A stretch of DNA of 25,852 nucleotides, from positions 1 to 25,852 of IMG/VR virus record IMGVR_UViG_3300047300_000223; one strand, given 5' to 3'. The notes below the pieces were generated by a model. It was not told the origin of the DNA and did no database searches. It saw only the letters and a program-made list of their open reading frames with translations. The DNA is from a virus. The translations under genes were made by a program, and so were the position numbers. Shown here one piece after another: positions 8,578-14,639 of this stretch (position 1 is its first letter; each line of letters begins with the position of its first letter).

Positions 8578-9275
8578 GTGACTACCCGATTGATTGCTAA
8601 GGTAGCAGCAGGAGACGCAGGGGCGTAAGCGGTGGCTGCGTGATTTTCTAGGAAGCCGCTGGTGCTGTCGGTAGCCCACATAGCTTCAAGATAATCTCCA
8701 GCAGCAAACTGAAAAATGCTGTCGCGGGCTACGACTGTTGTGCCGCCGTTGTTGTGCAGCGTTCCGACCATTGTACTGCCGCCTACATTGGTCCCGTTCA
8801 CTTTAGGCCAAAAGCGGAAATGGATCGTAGAAGCTGACGACGACGAAATCTGAGCCGTGAACGACAGTCGGTAAAGTCCTGCATTGGCAAAGACGATCCG
8901 AGTCAGGTTTGCAGGATCGCGGCTGATACCAGTAGCAAAGGCAGGGGCGTCGAATTGGATCGCGTAAGCGGTGTCGGCGGCGGCTGCGGTAACAGACGCC
9001 GCTCTACCAAATAGGGCGTTACCGATGCCGTAGTTGTAGTCAGCAACAGCCAGACGATGCCATGCGTTGTCCTTGGATACGACAGGGTATCCGTCCTGAT
9101 CCCACATCAACAGGCCGTCAGTCGTCGGCTTCTCGCCGCCAATCTGGCGTTGCATGAGGATAGTCTGCGGGTCTACAGAGCCGCTGGTGGCATCCCGCAG
9201 GAAATTGTGAACATCAGTTGCCCAGCGCGTAAGGTTGTCGCGGTTAGGCGATGGGACGATAAAGCTGCGTCTCAC
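8574..9275 (-). CDS. Virion protein with C-terminal jelly-roll (C1q/TNF-like) domain, 233 aa
   Basis: A 233-residue protein starting with GTG at 9275, which overlaps the stop of the tail-hub gene as GTGA and has GGAGG six bases upstream. The first 85 residues are a linker or anchor with RDNLTRWATDVHNFL and a domain ending in DNAWHRLAV. The last 140 residues are beta-rich: FANAGLYRLSFTAQISSSS, then FRFWPKVNGTNV, FQFAAGDYLEAMWA. The pattern of Gly-Leu-Tyr strand, hydrophobic alternation, and GDY-E strand is that of trimeric C1q/TNF-like jelly rolls found on phage decoration and fibre proteins. It is most likely an exposed virion component attached near the tail hub, perhaps binding a cell-surface glycan. 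The fold assignment is from pattern alone. Confidence 0.6.
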   Translation of the reverse strand: MRRSFIVPSPNRDNLTRWATDVHNFLRDATSGSVDPQTILMQRQIGGEKPTTDGLLMWDQDGYPVVSKDNAWHRLAVADYNYGIGNALFGRAASVTAAAADTAYAIQFDAPAFATGISRDPANLTRIVFANAGLYRLSFTAQISSSSASTIHFRFWPKVNGTNVGGSTMVGTLHNNGGTTVVARDSIFQFAAGDYLEAMWATDSTSGFLENHAATAYAPASPAATLAINRVVT

Positions 9276-10789
9276 CGAATACCTCCAGTTTTGACATTTG
9301 CCCGCATCGTGCCGATCTGCCAGCCAGCGGCGCGGCCTTCAAAGCGCAGAGCAAATTGTCGCCCTCTCGCCCTGACTGGTGTTGGTCCAGTCAGAGTGTA
9401 GGGGCCATACGAAGTCTCTGGCAAGTTCGGCATATCTTGGGTCTTGATCGTCAGAGTCACATCGCCAGCAACTGCCTCGTCAGGATAGAGATAGTCGATG
9501 AAGGCTTGGCGGTCGCCTTGACCGAGTTCGAGCGGTCCAGTTTCGCAATAGGGCGTCACGCCGTCTGTGATCGCTGTTCCGGGCAGTTCGTGGTTGTAGA
9601 GCAGCCCATCTGCCGACACCATGAGGGGATAGGCAGTGGCGGCATTGTCCACGGCTACGCTGCGGCTGAGTTTGCCTTTGGTCCAGTGGTTGGCGGAGAA
9701 GTCGTAGCAGATGTAGGAATCGACTTCTTTGTCTGGGCTTGTCTTAGACGGATAGAGCCACCAGACTTCGTTGAAGCCCCGCAGCGAGAACCCGTAAGTC
9801 TTGCTGTATTCCGTCTCGCTTAGGTCGTTATGGAAGAAGTCGATGACGTCTGACTCTAGCTTGTGGAGAGAGCCGTCATACATCCAGAAGTTGCGCTCCG
9901 CTGCCCACATAGCGAAGCGGGCAGTGGTCACGACTGAGGTAGGGGAGATGAGTCCGCTGTTGTCGCCTACGCGGTCAAAGCCGTAGATGTAAGGCGGGCC
10001 GAGGTAGCGCCCAGCATAGACTTCATTCTGACTGATGATGAGCAGTTCGTTCATAATCTGCGTAATCGCCAGCAGCGGGCCAGTGCCAGCCAAGGTAATA
10101 GACCCAGCTTGGTTGGTGGTAGATGGGGTCCAGTCGGTGTTATCTTCTGAAGCAGACCACTGAACAATGCGCGGATTGGTCGAGTCACCGACACCTATAA
10201 CGATGCGCTCGTCAGTCACGAGGAAGTCCTGCATATCAGTGGGCGAGGTGGAGATGACTAGGGCCGCAGGGTCGCCCACAGTCCATTCATAAAGTTGTCC
10301 GTCACCACGGAACTGCGCCAAAAGGTTTTCGCCCCACAAAGCAAAGTCCCATGAGGCAGCAGGAGTGGGGATAGCACCAGTAAACGTGCGAGGAGTGCCG
10401 TAAGACGACAAACCATACGAAAACGTCCCGTAACCGACTGCCAATCCAGAGTCTTTTGCTGCCGGAGTAAACCCAGCAGGAGTGATGGTAGACTTGGCCC
10501 CAGACGAGTTGATGTAGTAAAGGGCGCGATTAGTTCCGACAACAATGTGTCGCGCTCCAGAGTTGTCAGTCCAAGCAAAAGTGTTGCGCGGAGCCTCAAT
10601 CGTAGCGTCAGCATAAAGAGCCGGAATGACTTCGTTTACTGAATTGCGCCGCCGTTCCCAGCCTCCGATGACGCGAATAGACCCGTCTTTCCAGCGCACC
10701 AAATTGGAGTCAGCCCACCGCAGTTTTCCGCTGTAGGCTGTGCCGTTTTTGTAGACGCCGGGCTGTAGACTGATTGGGACTAGAGGCAT
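9272..10789 (-). CDS. Tail hub / P22 gp10-like structural protein (505 aa)
   Basis: A 505-residue protein, beta-rich throughout. It begins MPLVPISLQPGVYKNGT and RWADSNLVRWKDGS followed by RVIGGWERR, a signature opening of podoviral tail hub or DNA-stabilisation proteins of the P22 gp10 type. Repeated blade-like strands follow (GTNRALYYIN, WGENLLAQFRGDGQLYEW, ERIVIGVGDS), and LLIISQNEVYAGRYLGPPYIYGFDRVG and AMWAAERNFWMYDG add to a beta-propeller-like pattern. In P22, gp10 sits under the gp4 ring and closes the channel; the same role is inferred here. The start ATG 10789 has AAGGAG seven bases upstream. The gene follows the endolysin after a 29-base gap, one of the few non-overlapping junctions in the operon. 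The family is fairly secure; exact correspondence to gp10 is inference. Confidence 0.72.
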   Translation of the reverse strand: MPLVPISLQPGVYKNGTAYSGKLRWADSNLVRWKDGSIRVIGGWERRRNSVNEVIPALYADATIEAPRNTFAWTDNSGARHIVVGTNRALYYINSSGAKSTITPAGFTPAAKDSGLAVGYGTFSYGLSSYGTPRTFTGAIPTPAASWDFALWGENLLAQFRGDGQLYEWTVGDPAALVISTSPTDMQDFLVTDERIVIGVGDSTNPRIVQWSASEDNTDWTPSTTNQAGSITLAGTGPLLAITQIMNELLIISQNEVYAGRYLGPPYIYGFDRVGDNSGLISPTSVVTTARFAMWAAERNFWMYDGSLHKLESDVIDFFHNDLSETEYSKTYGFSLRGFNEVWWLYPSKTSPDKEVDSYICYDFSANHWTKGKLSRSVAVDNAATAYPLMVSADGLLYNHELPGTAITDGVTPYCETGPLELGQGDRQAFIDYLYPDEAVAGDVTLTIKTQDMPNLPETSYGPYTLTGPTPVRARGRQFALRFEGRAAGWQIGTMRANVKTGGIR

Positions 10790-10818
10790 GGCAGAACTCC
10801 TTGATGCCTGACTATAGC

Positions 10819-11655
10819 CTAAGCCAAGAGTTTAGCCAATGTCTTAGGGCCGACGATGCCGTCCGCCGCCAAGCCGTTGGCTGCTTGCCACTTCTTGACT
10901 GCTGACTCAGTGCCGGGGCCAAACACGCCGTCATCTTCAAGGCCCAGTTCGGCCTGAAGGCGTTTCACGTTTTCGCCCGTCGATCCTTTTTTCAGGACTC
11001 CGGGAATGGCGGCGGCGCTGGTAATCGGTGCAGGAGTAGCGCCTCCCAACACTTTCAGGGCGTCCTCGTAGTGCTTGCGGCGATCTTCAAGGCCAATGGT
11101 TCCGCCATTGACCAGCTTGGTCATCTTTACGATGTCGCCTTCATCACAGGCGATGTTAATCTTACGGCTGTTCCAGTACCAGCAAGCGGACTCGAGTGCG
11201 CCCTTTTTGGTTTGGACGTAGTCGATGACTTGTTCAGGCGACATTCCTACACTTTTTCCAAAAGCAGTAGTATTGTCACGCCCGGTCAACTGGATGACCC
11301 CTCTGCCTCTGAACTTGAAGCCATCCCCAGACGCCGTATCCCCATTGCCAAGACGATTGGCGTAAATGACATTTGCGATTTTCTCCGGCTGTTTTGCGTA
11401 GTCAGCAGCATTCCGCCCTGCCTTCGAGAAGTATTTGGAAAACAGTTTTTCCAAAGTTTCTGCCCGATAATTGAGGTTTTCAGACAGGACAGTGAAGTTC
11501 ATGGACTCATGGCCGCACTGAGCGAAGAAGCCAGCAATGCGGTTGGCCGTATTGATGTCGTACTTGGGCAAAATTTCCAAGGCAGCGTCTGCCCAAGCGG
11601 CAGCGTCAGCATTGCCGTGCAGAATGTGGATAATGTGGTCCTTAGTCAGGTTCAT
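10819..11655 (-). CDS. Endolysin: GH19-type lysozyme/chitinase domain plus PG_binding_1 domain (278 aa)
   Basis: A 278-residue protein. Residues 1-205 match GH19-family phage lysozymes: FFAQCGHES with catalytic acid E50, SENLNY with second acid E59, KFRGRGVIQLTGR at 114-126, and ESACWYW near 155. Residues about 222-277 form a peptidoglycan-binding-1 domain (LKKGSTGENVKRLQ, DDGVFGPGTESAVKKWQ, DGIVGPKTLAKLL). A short Pro/Ala/Thr linker joins them. It hydrolyses the murein glycan strand at the end of infection. There is no signal peptide or signal-anchor, so release must depend on a holin; the two-membrane-segment protein at 11828 is the candidate. ATG 11655 overlaps the upstream 59-aa gene stop (ATGA). 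Enzyme class is confident; whether it cuts as muramidase or with other specificity is not decided by sequence. Confidence 0.9.
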   Translation of the reverse strand: MNLTKDHIIHILHGNADAAAWADAALEILPKYDINTANRIAGFFAQCGHESMNFTVLSENLNYRAETLEKLFSKYFSKAGRNAADYAKQPEKIANVIYANRLGNGDTASGDGFKFRGRGVIQLTGRDNTTAFGKSVGMSPEQVIDYVQTKKGALESACWYWNSRKINIACDEGDIVKMTKLVNGGTIGLEDRRKHYEDALKVLGGATPAPITSAAAIPGVLKKGSTGENVKRLQAELGLEDDGVFGPGTESAVKKWQAANGLAADGIVGPKTLAKLLA

Positions 11656-11831
11656 TTCTTCTTCCCCGCACCCTTGACCACAGCACCAAGTAGGTCGCCT
11701 ACATTGCCAGTGGTGGCAATCTTGATGGCGTCCTCCACTGGATCAGGCAGATCAACCTTATCCAGCACAGCATCGACAGCCTTTTCTTTCAGCTTGCGCC
11801 CCACCAGAGCGCCTACAAGTCTACCGATCAT
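11652..11831 (-). CDS. Small basic protein between holin-like gene and endolysin (59 aa)
   Basis: A 59-residue frame, joined to both neighbours by ATGA overlaps: its ATG at 11831 overlaps the stop of the 88-aa membrane protein and its TGA overlaps the endolysin start. It reads MIGRLVGALVGRKLKEKAVD, then a Pro/Asp-containing centre (DLPDPVEDAIKIATT), GNVGDLLGAVVKG, ending AGKKK. The N-terminus is an amphipathic Gly/Leu/Val helix with basic residues, which could lie on a membrane surface, but it is not long enough for a standard transmembrane span. I do not recognise a family. Its place between holin candidate and endolysin suggests a lysis-related or membrane-associated role. Confidence 0.7.
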   Translation of the reverse strand: MIGRLVGALVGRKLKEKAVDAVLDKVDLPDPVEDAIKIATTGNVGDLLGAVVKGAGKKK

Positions 11832-12094
11832 TCTGATGGCCCTTCTTCTGAAGTCTTGTTGCGGTTGTTTCCTGCCGCCATGACGCCACCGAGCGCCCCG
11901 ACGATGAAGGAGGCAATGGGAGTCAGGAGTTCGAAGAACTTGCGGTCGTTTTCACTACTTTCGCCCATTGGCTGCGTCACGAAGACCAGCGAATACAAAA
12001 TGACGAAAATCGTGCCGCCGAGGATGACAGTCAGCGCCACGCCAATGAAGTAGCGCAGCTTCGCTTCCATTTCGTCAGGATCAGGTTTACCCAT
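11828..12094 (-). CDS. Putative holin, two transmembrane segments (88 aa)
   Basis: An 88-residue protein with a charged N-terminus (MGKPDPDEMEAKLR), a long hydrophobic segment at about 14-39 (YFIGVALTVILGGTIFVILY), a short charged loop with SSENDRKFFE, and a second segment at about 57-73 (PIASFIVGALGGVMAAG), ending in a polar tail. Two segments with both ends polar fit a class II-type holin topology. Small proteins of this type are commonly encoded near the endolysin in marine phages; two genes downstream lies the GH19 enzyme. GGAGG precedes ATG 12094 by five bases, and the gene overlaps the preceding 62-aa gene by 8 bases. Function as holin is inferred from topology and neighbours; no diagnostic holin motif exists. 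Confidence 0.6.
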   Translation of the reverse strand: MGKPDPDEMEAKLRYFIGVALTVILGGTIFVILYSLVFVTQPMGESSENDRKFFELLTPIASFIVGALGGVMAAGNNRNKTSEEGPSE

Positions 12095-12275
12095 TTATTC
12101 CTCCAGTCAGGTCTTCAGGACATTGTTTTGTAGCCGTACAAATTGGTGGCTGGCATTCTGGTAGCGCCCACTTGTTCGGGTCTTGGCATGGATAGCGATA
12201 GAAGCCGTCTTTGGATAAGACGAATATGGCAATGATGGCAGAAGCGAAGGCCAGCCAAATCAGTCGTTCTTTCAT
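12087..12275 (-). CDS. Small membrane-anchored protein with four cysteines (62 aa)
   Basis: A 62-residue protein. ATG 12275 is chosen because GAGGG lies directly upstream and it leaves a 7-base gap after the 143-aa gene; a longer frame back to 12356 would overlap that gene. Residues 1-22 (MKERLIWLAFASAIIAIFVL) form one N-terminal membrane segment with positive residues before it, so the C-terminus should face the periplasm. That part contains FYRYPCQDPNKWALPEC and ICTATKQCPEDL, four cysteines in C-x10-C-x4-C-x5-C spacing, probably disulfide-bonded. I recall similar FYRYPCQDP proteins in marine phages, without known function. Its place next to the holin candidate suggests a role in the envelope during lysis. 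Confidence 0.65.
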   Translation of the reverse strand: MKERLIWLAFASAIIAIFVLSKDGFYRYPCQDPNKWALPECQPPICTATKQCPEDLTGGING

Positions 12276-12282
12276 GTCGCCC

Positions 12283-12714
12283 TCACTGGATTGGGTTCTT
12301 TGACAGGTCGTCCATCGCCTTCCACAGGTCTTCGATGTCGCGGTCGTATGTGTCAAGTTTATCTTTCAGACCAGCCGTGATGGCGTCTGACTTTTCCACA
12401 GAGGACCGCAAGTCAAGAAGTTGCTTTTGCTGCTCTAGGATGGTCTGCATCTGCGTTCCGATGGACGACAGTTTGGGCGCAAGGCCACGAACATCGTTGT
12501 CTTGGATGGCCTGTTCGAGCGTCTGGACGCGGCTTTCCATATCCGTGATGGCGTTGACGCTTTCCTCGACCGCCCAGAAGCGGTTCACAGTGTCGTAGGC
12601 ATAGTAGATGCCGCCCGACAAGCCGGAAAGGACTGGTAAGGCTACAGCCAGATACCAGCCCTTAAAGTCAAAGCCCCCAATTTTAATGGAGGTTCCGCTG
12701 TCTTCGTCACTCAC
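12283..12714 (-). CDS. Membrane-anchored coiled-coil protein, possible inner-membrane spanin-like (143 aa)
   Basis: A 143-residue protein starting with GTG 12714, which overlaps the upstream stop as GTGA. Residues 1-19 are polar; about 20-42 (WYLAVALPVLSGLSGGIYYA) is a single membrane segment; the rest is a charged helix with heptad-like hydrophobic spacing (VNAITDMESRVQTLEQAI, LSSIGTQMQTILEQQKQLL, LDTYDRDIEDLWKAMDDL). N-in, C-out topology with a long periplasmic coiled coil is the plan of i-spanins (Rz-like). A lipoprotein gene lies upstream at 14025, but it is not nested in this gene as Rz1 is in Rz. Alternatives are a membrane-bound accessory of adsorption or superinfection control. No catalytic motif is seen. 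Confidence 0.6.
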   Translation of the reverse strand: MSDEDSGTSIKIGGFDFKGWYLAVALPVLSGLSGGIYYAYDTVNRFWAVEESVNAITDMESRVQTLEQAIQDNDVRGLAPKLSSIGTQMQTILEQQKQLLDLRSSVEKSDAITAGLKDKLDTYDRDIEDLWKAMDDLSKNPIQ

Positions 12715-13472
12715 GAGCCGTATCCTGCGCTATAGATGTCTTCAGCACTGACGCCATTGCCAGCCATAAAGCCCATAAAGCCGATTCCAAACGTGTCTCC
12801 TGCGGCGACATTCAGGATGTCAGCAGTAGCACTATAGGCAGCAAAGCCGTTGTAGAGGTTTACGTTTGCGTTGGCTGCGTAGTTGTCCACAGTAGACGTC
12901 AGCATCGTGTTGTTGGCAGCAGCGAGGAACGCGCCAGCTTCACGAGCATACTCCTGCACCGAGGCCAAAGCGTTGTTGTAGTTGCCCTGCTCTGCGTCCG
13001 TTACAGCCAGTTCCGGCGAATTTTCCAGCATGGCTTGCATGGCTTGCTGCTCAGGCACAGTGTCGGCTGCTGCGGCCATGTCTGCGACTGCTGCGGCGGT
13101 CGCCAGCACCAGCGTAGCATCGACAAGGTTGTCCACGGAGGCGCTCAGGTTCTGCATGGCTTCTTCGTGCTTGTCCATGAACAGTTCGTGCGAGCCATAG
13201 TAGTTGGCGTCGATGACTGCTTGAATAGCGTTGTTGTAGCTGTTCTGCATGGAGTCAGAAATAGAGGCTGTCTGCATGACCCCGGTATTCAGAATATCGC
13301 CGCTTCCAGCGGCTTGCACGGCCCCAGCAGTCAGGATTTGCGAGGCGCTAATCTGACTTAGAATCGCTTGGGCTGACTGGTTTAGGTTGGTCATCGTTTG
13401 CTCCGCCAGCACCTGTGTTGCGGCGGAAACGCTCAGAAAGGCTAGGGCCAGTGTTTTGGTCAACTTCAACAT
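12711..13472 (-). CDS. Sec-exported, Ala/Asn/Gln-rich protein of unknown function (253 aa)
   Basis: A 253-residue protein with a textbook Sec signal peptide: MLKLTK, hydrophobic ALAFLSVSA, then a cleavage-like site near QVLAEQ (about residue 23-24). ATG 13472 has AGAGGA eight bases upstream, which supports this start even though it lies 125 bases inside the preceding gene. The mature part is Ala/Asn/Gln/Met-rich, acidic, without cysteine or Lys-rich regions, and contains Asn/Tyr clusters (SYNNAIQAVIDANYYGSHE, GNYNNALASVQEYA, YAANANVNLYNGFAAYS) and an Ala-rich centre. It ends GVSAEDIYSAGYGS. It has no known domain that I recognise. Export implies action in periplasm, outer membrane or outside the infected cell, unlike the virion genes around it. 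It could also be a virion part assembled after export, but that would be unusual. Confidence 0.68.
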   Translation of the reverse strand: MLKLTKTLALAFLSVSAATQVLAEQTMTNLNQSAQAILSQISASQILTAGAVQAAGSGDILNTGVMQTASISDSMQNSYNNAIQAVIDANYYGSHELFMDKHEEAMQNLSASVDNLVDATLVLATAAAVADMAAAADTVPEQQAMQAMLENSPELAVTDAEQGNYNNALASVQEYAREAGAFLAAANNTMLTSTVDNYAANANVNLYNGFAAYSATADILNVAAGDTFGIGFMGFMAGNGVSAEDIYSAGYGS

Positions 13473-14082
13473 CGGGCAGTTCCTCTCCCATCATCAAAAA
13501 GGTGTCCCAGAAAGTCTGGTCGTCGGCGTATCCTACCACATAAATGAAGGGCTGGGAACGCATTGTGATGTAGGCGTCCCTGCCCATCATCAGCTTACCA
13601 GCAGCGATGGAGTAGACAGGGCAGGGTGTTGATGCGAGAGCCATTGCTTTGAAGATGGCAGGGTTGCCGCACATGAGAGAAATGCCGCTGACTTGAAGGC
13701 CCAGACCGCCCGTGTCCTGTGGTGTGCCAAGCAGTCGGCTGTCTTTCCTACGATTGCACTCTGTATCTTGGATCATCTTGCCGTCAGCTTTGCCAAAAAT
13801 GCTGATCTGGAAGGCTTGCTGGATCGGAATGAGACAGGAATCATTACCGCCGCCGCCCATGACTGTAGGGGCAGCGGCAGTCGGTACAGGCTGACTGAAT
13901 GGTGCGCTGCCCGCGCCGTTGTAGTTTTTGGTTTCGTTGTTGGTGGGGTTGTTGCTGCCGACAGTGGAGTTGGTATTGCCGCTGTTGGTATTAAGATCGC
14001 CTGTGATCTGTGCTGCGGCAGGGCTTAGTAAAGCGAGCAGACTTCCCCAAGCGATGAGCGCACAGAAGTGTCGCCGCCACAC
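13348..14082 (-). CDS. Sec-exported cysteine-containing protein of unknown function (244 aa)
   Basis: The frame is open from 14214 to TAG at 13350. I choose GTG 14082: it gives a compact signal peptide (WRRH, then FCALIAWGSLLALLSPAAAQ) of about 22 residues and a 58-base overlap with the lipoprotein gene. The alternative ATG 14151, with AGAGGGGG seven bases upstream, adds an Arg-rich 23-residue extension that looks like an out-of-frame shadow. The mature protein starts with an Asn/Thr-rich stretch (DLNTNSGNTNSTVGSNNPTN), then a core with cysteines in GGNDSCLIP, DTECNRRKD, SLMCGNPA and STPCPVYS, and ends in a Pro/Ser/Asp-rich tail. I recall similar Asn-rich signal-peptide proteins with an ECNRR block in other aquatic phages; their function is unknown. 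The 3' end overlaps the 253-aa gene by 125 bases. The four cysteines suggest two disulfides in the periplasm. Confidence 0.66.
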   Translation of the reverse strand: MWRRHFCALIAWGSLLALLSPAAAQITGDLNTNSGNTNSTVGSNNPTNNETKNYNGAGSAPFSQPVPTAAAPTVMGGGGNDSCLIPIQQAFQISIFGKADGKMIQDTECNRRKDSRLLGTPQDTGGLGLQVSGISLMCGNPAIFKAMALASTPCPVYSIAAGKLMMGRDAYITMRSQPFIYVVGYADDQTFWDTFLMMGEELPDVEVDQNTGPSLSERFRRNTGAGGANDDQPKPVSPSDSKSD

Positions 14083-14246
14083 ATCAAGGCATCGCCAGCC
14101 TCGAACTGTCCCATGTAGTAGAGCGTTTGGGCGTTCTGCCTGATTTCGCATTGGGTATCCCCCTCTGGACAAGCAGTCGTGTAAGCGATTGATGTAACAG
14201 CGATAGGGCCGCATGAGGCAAGTAGCAAAAGTGGAAGAAACTTCAC
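14025..14246 (-). CDS. Small lipoprotein (73 aa), possible o-spanin
   Basis: A 73-residue protein starting with GTG 14246 (GTGA overlap with the upstream stop). MKFLPLLLLASC is a clear lipoprotein signal with lipobox LASC, so Cys12 should be lipidated; the next residue is Gly, which allows outer-membrane sorting (no +2 Asp). The mature part of about 62 residues has four more cysteines (ACPEGDTQC, LMC, EVC) and a short helix RQNAQTLYYMGQFEAGDAL. A small lipoprotein coupled to a membrane coiled-coil protein is the arrangement of two-component spanins, but typical o-spanins are Pro-rich whereas this one is Cys-rich. It may instead be an outer-membrane-inserted phage lipoprotein that blocks superinfection, as known for T5 Llp. 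Start and lipobox are clear; role is inferred. Confidence 0.68.
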   Translation of the reverse strand: MKFLPLLLLASCGPIAVTSIAYTTACPEGDTQCEIRQNAQTLYYMGQFEAGDALMCGGDTSVRSSLGEVCSLY

Positions 14247-14476
14247 TTACGCAGCACCCCTTCGATTGTGTCTAACTTTTCGAAGATGCGGCGAAAGTTT
14301 TCCCGCATCTCTTTAAATTCTTTGTCGTGGGCTTCTTTGTTCGCCTCGTGGACTGCTTGTAGCACGGCGAGTTGTGTCGCATGACTTTGCTGAGTGCGGT
14401 ACATCATCAGCACACCAGCGGCGATTGGGGCTACGATCCACTGCATGGCAGTATTTATGAGGTCCAAAAATTCCAT
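14243..14476 (-). CDS. Membrane-anchored coiled-coil protein (77 aa)
   Basis: A 77-residue protein. Residues about 6-26 (LINTAMQWIVAPIAAGVLMM) form one membrane segment; the following 50 residues are a charged helix (ANKEAHDKEFKEMRENFRRI, then LDTIEGVLRK) with coiled-coil spacing. The N-terminus is short and acidic and positive charges follow the segment, so by the positive-inside rule the coiled coil would face the cytoplasm, the opposite of a normal i-spanin; XhlA-like holin accessory proteins share this plan in reverse order. ATG 14476 lies 2 bases after the TAA of the 52-aa gene with AAGGA in that stop region. The gene is coupled to the lipoprotein by a GTGA overlap. Possible roles are holin, holin accessory or spanin partner. 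Confidence 0.62.
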   Translation of the reverse strand: MEFLDLINTAMQWIVAPIAAGVLMMYRTQQSHATQLAVLQAVHEANKEAHDKEFKEMRENFRRIFEKLDTIEGVLRK

Positions 14477-14478
14477 AT

Positions 14479-14637
14479 TTATTCCTTACCCCATTTGCCA
14501 GCAGGACAGTCAGAGTGTGCAAATCTGACTTTGATTGGCATGATACAACCGCATAGTTTGCACTGTTTTAGTAAAGAGTTGAAATTTTCACACGCTGTGC
14601 AAATTGCGTAGCGCGTTTCAGAAAACGGCTGGCTCAT
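14479..14637 (-). CDS. Small four-plus-cysteine zinc-binding-like protein, DUF6171-like (52 aa)
   Basis: A 52-residue frame found by hand. ATG 14637 follows the collar-fibre stop by two bases and TAA is at 14479-14481. It reads ETRYAICTACENFNSLLKQC, then KLCGCIMPIKVRFAHSDCP and AGKWGKE. The spacing C-x2-C-x9-C-x2-C-x-C and a final DCPAGKW match a small family I know from many phages (pattern C..C......C..CGCfm..K......CP.gkW, listed as DUF6171), thought to bind zinc as a ribbon. Function is unknown. In this genome it sits between the fibre genes and the membrane/lipoprotein cluster and is cytosolic by sequence. The family match is from memory of the pattern; the reading frame itself is well supported by motif and tight spacing. 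Confidence 0.8.
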   Translation of the reverse strand: MSQPFSETRYAICTACENFNSLLKQCKLCGCIMPIKVRFAHSDCPAGKWGKE

Positions 14638-14639
14638 GC

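Noticed and set aside
11071-11883. A 270-codon + strand frame opposite the endolysin
   Set aside because: The - strand frame has full GH19 and PG-binding motifs; the opposite frame has no domain and its length reflects codon bias.
14212-14214. ATG 14214 as start of the exported 244-aa protein
   Set aside because: It lies deep in the lipoprotein gene, adds a shadow-like Arg/Cys-rich stretch before the signal peptide, and lacks a convincing ribosome site.
14313-14522. A 69-codon - strand frame overlapping the 77-aa and 52-aa genes
   Set aside because: It is in another frame of two genes with clear motifs (membrane coiled coil and Cys ribbon), and its own composition is shadow-like.
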